Below, piece after piece: positions 30,332-38,436 of a DNA stretch of 39,884 bases. Position 1 is the stretch's first letter; each line of letters starts with the position of its first letter. The DNA is taken from assembly GCA_938036825.1 (NCBI GenBank), contig CALHWD010000010.1, positions 1 through 39,884 on the forward strand, given 5' to 3'. This DNA is from an uncultured Candidatus Saccharibacteria bacterium (GTDB lineage: Bacteria; Patescibacteriota; Saccharimonadia; Saccharimonadales; Saccharimonadaceae). The notes beneath the pieces are model-generated. The model saw only the letters and a list, made by a program, of their open reading frames with translations, was not told where the DNA came from and made no database searches. A program made the translations under genes and the position numbers.

Positions 30332-31567
30332 GTGGACGATCCAATTCATATTACATCAGAGATTGGCCGGTTGAAGACAGTGCTCTTGCATCGGCCGGGT
30401 GAGGAGCTCGAGCATCTCACGCCAGAACATTTGCAGCGCCTATTGTTTGACGATATTCCGTATCTCAAGGTTGCGCAGCAGGAGCATGATCGCTTTGCAG
30501 AGCTGCTCCGCTCGCGTGGGGTCGAAGTGTTGTACTTAGATGAACTTGCCGCCGAGGCACTCGCTGACGAAGCAGTGCGGCGGCAATTTGTTGTTGAGAT
30601 GCTGGTGGCGTCGAAGCAAGACAACCAACGCGCATCGCGGACGCTCGCTGAGTATTTGCTTGGGATGGAGCCGCGCCAGATGGTGCGCAAGCTGATGGCG
30701 GGGGTGCGCAAAGATGAGATTAGCCTGCCGCCTGAGCAGCAGCAACTCCACACAATGGTCGCGCATGAGCAATATCCCTTCTATCTTGACCCGATGCCGA
30801 ACCTCTACTTTACGCGCGACCCAGCAGCGGCGATTGGCCAAGGTCTGACGATCAACAAGATGCACTGGCCAGCTCGGCGGCGCGAGTCGCTCTTTATGCG
30901 CTATATTATCGATTTCCATCCACGCTTTGCTGGCAAGAATGTACCGGTTTGGTATGATCGCAGCCAACCATTCTCGATTGAGGGTGGTGATGAGCTGGTG
31001 CTTAATAGCCACACGATGGCCATCGGTATTAGCGAGCGCACCTCGCCAGAGGCGATTGAGCTGATGGCGACGAAGCTCTTTGCTGAGTCGAATTTTGACA
31101 CAGTGATTGCGCTTGAGATTCCTAAGAGTCACGCCTTTATGCATCTGGATACCGTCTTTACAATGATTGACCACGACAAATTTACCATCCACCCAGAGAT
31201 TCGAGGCTTTGAGGGGCGGATGAATATCTTCGTCTTGCATAAGGCAGACGGGCAGACCTACCCAACCATTACCAAAGAACATAATCTCGAGCAGGTGCTC
31301 AGCCAAGCTCTTGGCGTGCCGTCGATTACCTTGATCGAATGCGGTGGCGGTGACGATATCGCTGCAGCGCGCGAGCAATGGAATGACGGTAGCAATACCT
31401 TGGCGATTGCTCCTGGGGTGGTGGTCACCTACGACCGCAACTACGTCACCAACCAAAAACTGCGTGAGGCAGGCGTCGAAGTGCTGGAAATTACTGGCTC
31501 GGAGCTTGGCCGGGGCCGTGGCGGGCCACGCTGCATGAGTATGCCATTAATACGAGAGGATGTGTAA
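30332..31567 (+). CDS. arcA: Arginine deiminase
   Basis: 411 aa, GTG start after AGGGGG. It hydrolyses arginine to citrulline and ammonia. The guanidine-modifying fold is clear: LKTVLLHRPGEELE at the N-terminus, PNLYFTRDPAA, IEGGDELVL, HLDTVFTMID, and the nucleophile Cys 401 in GGPRCMSMPL. First gene of arcA-arcB-arcD-ddah-arcC. The pathway yields one ATP per arginine and raises local pH, known in oral Saccharibacteria as an energy and host-protection system. Confidence 0.97.
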   Translation: MDDPIHITSEIGRLKTVLLHRPGEELEHLTPEHLQRLLFDDIPYLKVAQQEHDRFAELLRSRGVEVLYLDELAAEALADEAVRRQFVVEMLVASKQDNQRASRTLAEYLLGMEPRQMVRKLMAGVRKDEISLPPEQQQLHTMVAHEQYPFYLDPMPNLYFTRDPAAAIGQGLTINKMHWPARRRESLFMRYIIDFHPRFAGKNVPVWYDRSQPFSIEGGDELVLNSHTMAIGISERTSPEAIELMATKLFAESNFDTVIALEIPKSHAFMHLDTVFTMIDHDKFTIHPEIRGFEGRMNIFVLHKADGQTYPTITKEHNLEQVLSQALGVPSITLIECGGGDDIAAAREQWNDGSNTLAIAPGVVVTYDRNYVTNQKLREAGVEVLEITGSELGRGRGGPRCMSMPLIREDV

Positions 31568-32563
31568 ATGAACCTACCAACCAATCTAAAAAACCGCTCA
31601 TTCCTAGCCCTCAAGGACTTCTCGCCTGAGGAGATCCGGCAGATGCTCGATGCCGCGCACGAACTCAAGAAGCTCAAGCGCGAGGGCGTGCCGCACCGCT
31701 TACACGAGGGTAAGCAAGTTGCCCTCTTGTTTGAGAAGAATTCGACCCGTACACGCTGTGCCTTTACCGTCGCGGCCAATGACCTTGGCGTTGCGCCGGA
31801 GTTTCTCGGTAAGGATGATATCCAGCTCGGTAAAAAGGAGTCGGTTGAAGATACCGCCAAGGTGCTGGGCCGGATGTTTGATGGGATTGAATTCCGCGGC
31901 TTTAAGCACTCGACGGTGGAAGACTTGGCCAAACACGCTGGCGTACCAGTGTGGAATGGCCTGACCGATCAGTTCCACCCCACGCAGATTCTGGCCGACT
32001 TTATGACGCTTGAGGAGCACATTGGGCCGCTGGCTGGCACGAAGCTGGTTTTTGTCGGTGATGGGCGCAACAATATGGCCAATAGTCTGATGATTGGCTC
32101 GGCCAAGATGGGCGTTGACTTCCGTATCTTAGCGCCAGCTGAGCTGCACCCGAGCAGTGAGTTGGTTGATCTCGCTCGGGCGATTGCCGCCGAGACTGGC
32201 GCGCAGATTACCGTGACGGATGATCGCGCCGCGGCTCTGGAGGGAGCTGATGCGATCTATACCGACGTGTGGGTGTCGATGGGTGAAGAGGCGCAGTTCG
32301 CTGAGCGGATTGCTTTACTCAAACCCTACCAGGTAAACCGCGCGATGCTTGACGAGACGCACAATCCAAATGTTAAGTTCTTGCACTGCTTGCCAGCCTT
32401 CCACGATCTCAACACCGAGACGGGGCTGAAGATCTACCAAGACTATGGCCTTGAGAGTATGGAAGTGACGGACGAGGTGTTCCGGAGCGAGCACAGTGTG
32501 GTCTTCGACGAGGCGGAGAACCGCATGCACACGATTAAGGCAGTGATGGCACTGACGTTATAA
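31568..32563 (+). CDS. arcB: Ornithine carbamoyltransferase, catabolic
   Basis: 331 aa. Carbamoyl phosphate loop STRTR (59-63) and ornithine loop HCLPAF (273-278) are intact, with DQFHPTQ between. In this operon it runs in the phosphorolytic direction, citrulline plus phosphate to ornithine and carbamoyl phosphate. It starts directly after the arcA stop codon with GAGG upstream, so the two are translationally coupled. Confidence 0.97.
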   Translation: MNLPTNLKNRSFLALKDFSPEEIRQMLDAAHELKKLKREGVPHRLHEGKQVALLFEKNSTRTRCAFTVAANDLGVAPEFLGKDDIQLGKKESVEDTAKVLGRMFDGIEFRGFKHSTVEDLAKHAGVPVWNGLTDQFHPTQILADFMTLEEHIGPLAGTKLVFVGDGRNNMANSLMIGSAKMGVDFRILAPAELHPSSELVDLARAIAAETGAQITVTDDRAAALEGADAIYTDVWVSMGEEAQFAERIALLKPYQVNRAMLDETHNPNVKFLHCLPAFHDLNTETGLKIYQDYGLESMEVTDEVFRSEHSVVFDEAENRMHTIKAVMALTL

Positions 32564-32571
32564 CAAGTAAT

Positions 32572-32590
32572 TGAGGCATAGGGGGCCTCA
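32572..32590 (+). other. Hairpin presenting the arcD ribosome site in its loop
   Basis: TGAGGC (32572-32577) pairs with GCCTCA (32585-32590); the loop ATAGGGG contains most of the ribosome site for the ATG at 32594. It could tune arcD translation relative to arcB. Confidence 0.4.
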
Positions 32591-32593
32591 CAT

Positions 32594-34069
32594 ATGACAA
32601 CACAACAAACACAACAAGAGAGCAAGCTGGGGTGGCGATCACTCACCGGGCTTGTTATCGGCAGCATGATTGGGGCTGGTATCTTCAATCTTGTCCGTAA
32701 TACTGCAGAATCGGCTGGGCCACTGGCGACCATTATTGCTTGGCTCGTCACTGGGGTGGGGATGGTCTTCCTTGTCCTGAGTTTTCGCAACCTTGCCGAG
32801 AAGCGTCCTGACCTTGACGCTGGTATCTATAGCTATGCTGAGGCAGGGTTTGGCAAATATGTCGGGTTTAACTCGGCCTGGGGGTATTGGATCTCGGCCT
32901 GGATTGGCAACATTGCCTATGCGGTAACGGCCTTTTCAGCGCTTGGCTATTTCTTCCCGCAGCTGTTTGCTGACGGCCAAAACTGGGCCTCGGCGATTGG
33001 TATGTCGATTTTGCTCTGGGGCGTGCACTGCCTGATTCTCAGAGGAGTGCGCACAGCGAGTGCAGTGAACTTGCTTATCACGATTGCCAAGATTGTCCCG
33101 CTGATGGTCTTTTTGGTGGCGATTATTGCCGCCTTTAAGCTTGATATCTTCTCGAAGGACCTCTGGGGCCTGGCTGGGAGTAATCTGAGTCTTGACGTTG
33201 TTCTGCGGCAGATCAAGGATATGATGATCGTTACCGTCTGGGTGTTCATTGGCATCGAGGGTGCGGTTGTGTTCTCGGGCCGGGCTAAGCAGCGCAGCGA
33301 TGTTGTCAAGGCGACCTTCATTGGCTTTGCGGCCGTGCTTGCGCTCTATGTCTTGATGACCGTCCTGGCCTTTGGCGTGGCAACGCAGCCGGAGCTGGCT
33401 GGTCTCAAAGACCCAGCGATGGCGCTCTTGCTCGAGAAGGTGGTTGGGCCGTGGGGTGCCTGGCTGGTCAATAGTGGCTTGATCATTGCGGTGCTTGGTG
33501 GCTGGCTGGCTTGGACGATGTTTGCGGCTGAGCTGCCCTACCAAGCGGCAAAGGCTGGTACCTTTCCAACATTCTTTGCGAAAGAGAACAAGGTTGGCGT
33601 GCCAAAGAACTCGCTGCTGGTGACGAACGCTTTGGTGCAGCTCTTTATCCTGACGATACCGCTGACGAGTGGCTCGGTGTATAACATTGGTATTGCGATT
33701 GCGACATCGGCAATTTTGGTGCCTTATGCCTTGACGGCCTTTTACCAGCTGAAATACTCGGCTCTCGAGAAGCCAGAAACAAAGGGCCGGGCAGCCAATA
33801 TCTTGATTGGTGTGATGGCCAGCGTGTATAGTGTCTGGCTGGTCTATGCCGCGGGAGTAGAGAACTTATTGGTGACGGTGTTCTTGTATGTACCGGGTAT
33901 CGTGGTTTATGGCTTGATGCGTAAGCAGCAAGGCAAGAAGCCATTTACGGCGCTTGAGTGGCTGCTTGTCGCGGCACTGCTGGTGGCGCTGGCCTATGCG
34001 CTATTCCAGCTGCTGACTGGTGGGCTGGATAAGACACTTGGTATTACGATGCCGAAGCTGTTTAACTAA
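32594..34069 (+). CDS. arcD: Arginine/ornithine antiporter, APC family
   Basis: 491 aa with about 12 or more membrane helices. The APC signature GSMIGAGIFNLVRNTAESAG in helix 1, then DLDAGIYSYAEAGFGKYVGFNSAWGYW, are characteristic of ArcD/basic amino acid antiporters. It imports arginine in exchange for ornithine, so no energy is spent on uptake. Position between arcB and the DDAH gene fits. The start is set by the loop-located GGGGG site. Confidence 0.93.
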   Translation: MTTQQTQQESKLGWRSLTGLVIGSMIGAGIFNLVRNTAESAGPLATIIAWLVTGVGMVFLVLSFRNLAEKRPDLDAGIYSYAEAGFGKYVGFNSAWGYWISAWIGNIAYAVTAFSALGYFFPQLFADGQNWASAIGMSILLWGVHCLILRGVRTASAVNLLITIAKIVPLMVFLVAIIAAFKLDIFSKDLWGLAGSNLSLDVVLRQIKDMMIVTVWVFIGIEGAVVFSGRAKQRSDVVKATFIGFAAVLALYVLMTVLAFGVATQPELAGLKDPAMALLLEKVVGPWGAWLVNSGLIIAVLGGWLAWTMFAAELPYQAAKAGTFPTFFAKENKVGVPKNSLLVTNALVQLFILTIPLTSGSVYNIGIAIATSAILVPYALTAFYQLKYSALEKPETKGRAANILIGVMASVYSVWLVYAAGVENLLVTVFLYVPGIVVYGLMRKQQGKKPFTALEWLLVAALLVALAYALFQLLTGGLDKTLGITMPKLFN

Positions 34070-34080
34070 TGAGGAGCTAT

Positions 34081-34108
34081 GCGGTGCGCCAAGAAAAGGG
34101 CGCACCGC
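34081..34108 (+). other. Perfect 10-bp intercistronic hairpin after arcD
   Basis: GCGGTGCGCC (34081-34090) pairs with GGCGCACCGC (34099-34108), loop AAGAAAAG. No T-run, so it is more likely an mRNA processing or stability hairpin than a terminator. It lies just upstream of the AAAGGAG site of the DDAH gene. Confidence 0.6.
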
Positions 34109-34132
34109 TTGGTAATAAGAGAAAGGAGTGTG

Positions 34133-34906
34133 ATGTTTCATTACGCGATTACCCGTCGACCAAGCCGTAGTTTGATCAACGGTATTAGCCAAACACCGGA
34201 GAAGGGGAAGCCAGACTATGAGCGGGCAATGCAGCAGTACGATCAGTACGTTGCGCTGCTCCGCCAGTGTGGCCTTGAGGTGACGGTCTTGGAGCCTAAC
34301 GAGGAGTATCCAGATAGCGTCTTCATTGAGGATAATGCGCTCTGTACGCCGCATGGGGTGGCAATTTTGTCGCGGCCTGGGGCAGCAAGTCGGCGCGGCG
34401 AGGCAAGCTTGCCGGATTTGCGCCAGGCGCTGAGCCAGCATTATGATACGATTGAGCAGGTCGAGGCACCTGGTACCGTCGATCCCGGCGATATTATGAT
34501 GGTGGGCGACCACTACTACATTGGCCTGAGCCACCGCACCAACCAAGCGGCGGCCGAGCAAATCACCGCTATCCTTGAGCGCCACGGCATGACGGCCGAG
34601 ACGGTTGAGGTGACGGGCATTCTTCACTTGAAAGATGATGTGGTCTACTTAGATAATAACAACCTGGTTGTCGCGAAGGCCTATGAACATCACCCGGCCT
34701 TTGCGGGGTTTCGTAAGCTGGTGGTAGATGACGATGAGTACTATGCAGTGAATAGCTTGTGGATTAATGGTACGGTGATCGTGCCGCAGGGCTTTCCCAA
34801 GATCGAGCAGCAGATCCGTGACTGTGGCTACCATGTAGAACTAATCGATACTAGTGAATTTGAAAAGATAACCGGCAGTTTGACCTGCATGTCGTTGAGG
34901 TTTTAG
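34133..34906 (+). CDS. Dimethylarginine dimethylaminohydrolase-like enzyme
   Basis: 257 aa from the ATG at 34133 (AAAGGAG site). Guanidine-modifying fold of DDAH size, much shorter than arginine deiminase. EEYPDSVFIEDNAL is the substrate loop, GILHLKDDVVYLDNN carries the catalytic His, and LTCMSLRF has the nucleophile Cys 252 near the end. DDAH turns N-methylated arginines into citrulline and methylamines. Inside the arc operon it would feed citrulline to ArcB, letting the cell use methylarginine from protein turnover. Other members of the superfamily (such as peptidyl or small arginine deiminases) cannot be fully excluded. Confidence 0.85.
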   Translation: MFHYAITRRPSRSLINGISQTPEKGKPDYERAMQQYDQYVALLRQCGLEVTVLEPNEEYPDSVFIEDNALCTPHGVAILSRPGAASRRGEASLPDLRQALSQHYDTIEQVEAPGTVDPGDIMMVGDHYYIGLSHRTNQAAAEQITAILERHGMTAETVEVTGILHLKDDVVYLDNNNLVVAKAYEHHPAFAGFRKLVVDDDEYYAVNSLWINGTVIVPQGFPKIEQQIRDCGYHVELIDTSEFEKITGSLTCMSLRF

Positions 34907-34907
34907 G

Positions 34908-35849
34908 ATGAGTACAATTGTGATTGCATTGGGTGGTAACGCCCTCCAAAAACAAGGTGAAGCAAGTGCGGCTGCGCAGCAGCGAGTGGCGAGTGAGACG
35001 GCGGCTCAGCTGGTGCCGCTGATTGCGGCTGGGCATCGGCTGGTGATCGTCCACGGTAATGGGCCACAGGTGGGGAATATTGTGCTCCATGAGGAAGCGA
35101 TTAACACTCCTGAGGTGCCGACAATGCCGCTTGATACGTGCGGCGCGATGAGCCAAGGGGAGATTGGCTACTGGCTACAGCAGGCGCTGACGAATGAGTT
35201 TGCTCGCCGTGGTATGTCAAACCACGCGGTGACGATGGTGACGCAGACGGTGGTTGATGCGGGTGACCCGGCGTTTGCAAATCCTACCAAGCCAATCGGG
35301 GTCTTTTATGCTTCCGAGGCTGAGGCGCAGCAGTCGGCGGCGGGGCGCGATTTCGTTTTCAAAGAGGATGCGGGGCGAGGCTGGCGCCGCGTTGTGCCAT
35401 CACCGCGGCCGCAGCGCGTGGTCGAAGAAAGCGCGGTGCGTGCCTTGCTTGATGCTGGCTTGACCGTTGTGACAGCGGGCGGCGGCGGCATTCCGGTGGT
35501 TGAGAATGAAGCGCAGGGTATGGCCGGCGTTGAGGCGGTGATCGACAAGGACTTTACCGCTGCGGTGGTGGCTGATGCGATTGATGCCGAAGCCTTGGTG
35601 ATTCTCACTGCCGTCGATAACGCGATGGTCGACTATGGTACGCCGCAGGCCCGTGCGATTGGCCGGACGACCAGCCAGGAGATGCAGGCTTATGCCGAGC
35701 AGGGGCAGTTTGCGTCGGGTAGTATGCTACCGAAGGTGCAGGCCGCGCTCAATTTTGTGGCAAAGCCCGGTCGGCGCGCCATCATTGCTAATCTCGAGCA
35801 TGCCGCTGCCGCTGTGGCAGGTGAGCAAGGGACGATTATTGTATCGTAA
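34908..35849 (+). CDS. arcC: Carbamate kinase
   Basis: 313 aa. VIALGGNALQKQGE at the start, LVIVHGNGPQVGN and the C-terminal FASGSMLPKVQAALNFV match carbamate kinase throughout. It transfers phosphate from carbamoyl phosphate to ADP, the ATP-yielding step of the pathway. It starts one base after the preceding stop, so coupled translation is likely. Last gene of the operon, followed by a strong terminator. Confidence 0.97.
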   Translation: MSTIVIALGGNALQKQGEASAAAQQRVASETAAQLVPLIAAGHRLVIVHGNGPQVGNIVLHEEAINTPEVPTMPLDTCGAMSQGEIGYWLQQALTNEFARRGMSNHAVTMVTQTVVDAGDPAFANPTKPIGVFYASEAEAQQSAAGRDFVFKEDAGRGWRRVVPSPRPQRVVEESAVRALLDAGLTVVTAGGGGIPVVENEAQGMAGVEAVIDKDFTAAVVADAIDAEALVILTAVDNAMVDYGTPQARAIGRTTSQEMQAYAEQGQFASGSMLPKVQAALNFVAKPGRRAIIANLEHAAAAVAGEQGTIIVS

Positions 35850-35869
35850 AGCGTCGTAAAGAACAAGAT

Positions 35870-35905
35870 AATGAGACACTGGCATAGAGAAGCCAGTGTC
35901 TCATT
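35870..35905. terminator. Terminator of the arc operon, probably two-way
   Basis: AATGAGACACTGGC (35870-35883) pairs with GCCAGTGTCTCATT (35892-35905), a perfect 14-bp stem with loop ATAGAGAA, and A/T bases flank both ends. It could stop both arcC and the convergent remnant gene. Confidence 0.85.
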
Positions 35906-35994
35906 TCGTTGACTCGCTTACTTGTGCGTGGCGCTTGTGCTAGGCGGCTTGAGAGGGCTGCTCTAAACGGTCGAGGTCTATAACGTAGCCCCAT

Positions 35995-36291
35995 AGCGAA
36001 ACTCGTGGCCCATTGGCGGAACTGGGTAGCGTGCACCGAGTTGACGCGGTAGCCCACCGAGATGATGGCGTCGAGGTTGTAGTGGTCGATGCTGCGTGTC
36101 ACTTGGCGTGAGCCCTCGGATCGAACTATCCGGAATTTCCGGATAGTTGCCTTACGCTCCAGCTCACCAGAGGAGAAGATGTTCCCGAGGTGCTCGCTGA
36201 TGGTGCGTACGTCAACGTCGAACAGTTCGGCCATCAGGCGCTGCGTTAACTGGGTTAAAGACGTATCAAGACGACGGATACAACGATCTGT
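35995..36291 (-). pseudogene. RhuM family fragment
   Basis: The minus-strand frame (open 35836-36306) carries the core of a RhuM protein: LTQRLMAELFDVDVRTISEH, IFSSGELERKATIRKFRIV, DHYNLDAIISVGYRV, ATQFRQWAT. RhuM proteins are usually over 300 aa. Here the similarity stops after FRQWAT (near 35995) and the frame then runs into the arc terminator, while the normal N-terminal strand before LTQ is missing at the point where base composition changes (near 36,290). So it is truncated at both ends, the upstream end probably by the join. Exact limits are approximate. Confidence 0.75.
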
Positions 36292-36305
36292 ACCTGGTAT
36301 GAACA
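36285..36305. other. Join between GC-rich and AT-rich sequence
   Basis: To the left lies GC-rich sequence with CPR-like genes; from about 36,300 the DNA is AT-rich with Firmicutes genes. The RhuM frame loses its beginning at the same place. No integrase, transposase, target duplication or tRNA is seen here. A chimeric assembly is the simplest explanation; a recent insertion is the alternative. Confidence 0.65.
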
Positions 36306-36403
36306 AGATAAAGATAGACTATCACGGAAAAAAACCGGCAAGATTCCAATTCGTGAAGATTGTGACAAGGGAAAACGTGTATAGCTATCCTAAAAGTAAG
36401 TGA
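36299..36403 (+). other. Short open stretch, possibly a gene tail
   Basis: An ATG at 36299 opens a 34-codon frame starting MNKIKIDYHGKKP and ending SYPKSK. Its style is that of the AT-rich part. It has no ribosome site and may be the end of a gene cut by the join. I do not recognise it. From 36404 to 36564 I see nothing else beyond AT-rich promoter-like sequence. Confidence 0.3.
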
Positions 36404-36564
36404 AAAGCGTTTTAGAGCGGTAATGGGAAAAGTGGTGTCAGATTATGGCGAAGTGTAAAAACACCATGTAAGGCGTAAAATTGTAGTATGAGAAAGATCA
36501 TTATATGTATGATAAAATGACATTGATATTGTAATAAGCTCAGTTATAAAGAGAGAATATATAA

Positions 36565-36887
36565 ATGCGAATTCAATTTACCGTAACCGATGAAGAACTG
36601 AAAACTTTAACTAAAAAGCAATAGAGGGTAATTACCCAAGTGTGAGTGAATATTGTAAGTGCAGCAGTCTACAAGAAAATACAAGCTATGTCACACTGTA
36701 TACTACCTTACTCAATACAATAAGCTCCTTGCCAAAGGGAAAAGAGTTTGTTTTAAGGGAATTAATCGCAACACCGCCGGCTTTGATAGGTAGATGGTTT
36801 TATGAAAATGTGAATAATGGACTTGTAAAGAATGTAGAGCACATCGGAAAAGCTGAAGGTGGAATAGAAAAATATAAGAGAATATGA
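36565..36887 (+). pseudogene. DUF1413 family small protein, frameshifted
   Basis: The frame from ATG 36565 reads MRIQFTVTDEELKTLTKK and hits TAG at 36622-36624. The next frame continues at once with AIEGNYPSVSEYCKC and then the DUF1413 core SSLPKGKEFVLRELIATPP, GRWFYENVNNGLVKNVEHIG, to TGA 36887. One extra A in the AAAAA run at 36613-36617 would restore a 107-aa protein. DUF1413 proteins are small and of unknown function, common in Clostridia, often near mobile elements. Either a true pseudogene or a homopolymer base error; the slippery run also leaves a small chance of frameshifting. Confidence 0.7.
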
Positions 36888-36959
36888 TGTTGACTTCAAA
36901 TAGCTTATAGTGCGTGTCAGATTGGAAAAGATATTGAGATAATTGTGGAGGTGCATTTC

Positions 36960-37973
36960 ATGACAGAAGAAAATAAAGAGATTGTGGTAATAGATGAAAC
37001 GACAATTAAAAGTAAGATTCACTATATAAGAAATCAAAGGGTTATGCTTGATTTTGAACTTGCTGAAATTTATGGGTATGAAACAAGAGCGTTTAATCAA
37101 CAGGTAAAAAGAAATAATGAAAAATTTGATGAAGATTTTATGTTCCAATTAACTGATGAGGAAGTGGACGAACTTTCAAGATCACAAAATGTGACCTTGA
37201 ACAAAGGAACAGGCAGAGGAAGCAATATAAAGTACAATCCCTACGCTTTTACGGAGCAGGGTATTTATATGCTTATGACTGTATTAAGGGGAGACCTGGC
37301 AGTTAAACAGAGCAAGGCTTTAATACGATTGTTTAAGCAGATGAAAGACTTTATTATTGAAAATCAAGATTTTATCGGCTCAAAAGAATTAGTCCAAATA
37401 GCTATACAGACTAATAAGAACACACATGATATAGCAAAGATAAATGATACAATAAGCACCTTAGCAACAAAAGAGGATTTGAAAAAAGTGATGGATAATT
37501 TTATAGATCCGGATACCTATAAACACTTCCTCTTGATGAATGGAGATAAGATAGAAGCTGATGTTGCCTATACGAAGCTATATAAGTCTGCCAAGAAAAG
37601 CATTTATGTCATAGATAACTATATAGGCTTAAAAACATTAGAGCTGCTAAGAGCTGCAAAAGATAGTGTTGAAGTCATTATATTTAGCGACAATGTAAGA
37701 AATAAAGATATGCTTACAAAAAATATCTTAAACGATTTTATAAGAGATTATCCTAACATCAACTTAAAAATGAAGATTGCAGGTAAAAAGTATCATGATA
37801 GGTATATTGCCATAGACTATGGAACAGAAAATGAAGCCTTTTATCTTTGTGGAGCATCATCGAAGGATGCAGGAAATAAAATATCAAGCATTACCAAGAT
37901 AGAAGAATCATCGAAGGATATGTATCATACAATGTTTGGTGGAATGTTAAACAATAAGAATTTAAAAATTTAG
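36960..37973 (+). CDS. ORF6N-domain protein with phospholipase D-like C-terminal domain
   Basis: 337 aa from the ATG at 36960 (GGAGG site upstream; the frame also has a start at 36945). Residues about 10-125 are the ORF6N domain (RNQRVMLDFELAEIYGYETRAFNQQVKRN, FQLTDEEVDEL, NPYAFTEQGIYML). A helical linker follows, then a domain with IYVIDNYIGLKTLELL, KKYHDRYIAID and FYLCGASSKDAGNK, resembling the H-D/K half of a PLD-type nuclease fold. ORF6N occurs in phage and mobile-element regulators and anti-repressors; with this C-terminus it is often found near defence or mobile genes. Intact, followed by a terminator. Confidence 0.85.
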   Translation: MTEENKEIVVIDETTIKSKIHYIRNQRVMLDFELAEIYGYETRAFNQQVKRNNEKFDEDFMFQLTDEEVDELSRSQNVTLNKGTGRGSNIKYNPYAFTEQGIYMLMTVLRGDLAVKQSKALIRLFKQMKDFIIENQDFIGSKELVQIAIQTNKNTHDIAKINDTISTLATKEDLKKVMDNFIDPDTYKHFLLMNGDKIEADVAYTKLYKSAKKSIYVIDNYIGLKTLELLRAAKDSVEVIIFSDNVRNKDMLTKNILNDFIRDYPNINLKMKIAGKKYHDRYIAIDYGTENEAFYLCGASSKDAGNKISSITKIEESSKDMYHTMFGGMLNNKNLKI

Positions 37974-38017
37974 TATGTAAATAACAGATTTGACAGTTAT
38001 ATGAGCTTTAAGCAAGG

Positions 38018-38045
38018 CGGTAGAAGTATAATCTATCGTCTTTTT
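38018..38045 (+). terminator. Rho-independent terminator after the ORF6N gene
   Basis: CGGTAGA (38018-38024) pairs with TCTATCG (38032-38038), one G-U pair, loop AGTATAA, then TCTTTTT. Confidence 0.7.
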
Positions 38046-38072
38046 AATTGCAACAAACAGGAAGAACACTAT

Positions 38073-38233
38073 ATGGAAGAAAAAAGAAATGAACAAAGAC
38101 AACAAAGAAAATTATAAAGACCATTTATGAGGTTGTTGTCCAATTCAATGATAACTCAACTGAAACAATACAAGATAAACTGACAAGAATTATGCTAATG
38201 GAGTTGCAAAGAAAATCGAGCGAAAAAAAATAG
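38073..38233 (+). pseudogene. TnpW-like transposon-encoded small protein, frameshifted
   Basis: The frame from ATG 38073 reads MEEKRNEQRQQRK and ends at TAA 38115-38117. Sliding back one base gives IIKTIYEVVVQFNDNSTETI, then QDKLTRIMLMELQRKSS, ending at TAG 38231-38233. One extra A in the run at 38108-38111 would give a 53-aa protein. The T-Y-E-V...F-x-x-x-S-T-E-T...DK pattern resembles TnpW-type proteins of Firmicutes conjugative transposons. The family call is tentative. It hints that a mobile element once lay here. Confidence 0.45.
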
Positions 38234-38291
38234 GATTTTGATTAAAAAGTCCTTGACAAGTTACAACAAGTAATACACAAAAATATATTAT

Positions 38292-38316
38292 AGCTTTTTT
38301 ATATAGTAAAAAAGCT
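38292..38316. terminator. AT-rich hairpin, possible terminator
   Basis: AGCTTTTTT (38292-38300) pairs with AAAAAAGCT (38308-38316), loop ATATAGT. It follows the TnpW-like fragment and could stop transcription in either direction. Confidence 0.45.
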
Positions 38317-38410
38317 GTTGCAAAATAGGGATTGTATACAAGCTATAATGGAATTTTAACCAAATGAGATTATATAGCTTATAACAAATCTTAAAATGCA
38401 GCAGCCCTTT
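38312..38410. repeat. MITE-like palindromic element, tentative
   Basis: Outer arms GCTGTTGCA (38314-38322) and TGCAGCAGC (38397-38405), one G-T mismatch, enclose a second inverted pair AGCTATAAT (38341-38349) and ATTATATAGCT (38369-38379). GCTGTTGCA resembles the tips of some Firmicutes IS elements. No target duplication was identified. The rest of 38234-38436 is non-coding. Confidence 0.3.
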
Positions 38411-38436
38411 TACAGTCAGAAAAATGGGGCAGGACT

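Noticed and set aside
1..36290. Alternative genetic code (TGA as Gly) as in some CPR phyla
   Set aside because: TGA ends genes at exact overlaps (marR, exporter 1, Fic), and no conserved Gly falls on an internal TGA in the recognised proteins.
36613..36624. Programmed -1 frameshift in the DUF1413 gene
   Set aside because: The run TAAAAAG would let the A-site codon slip, but the P-site would re-pair on TAA, and there is no obvious downstream stimulator; decay or a base error is simpler.
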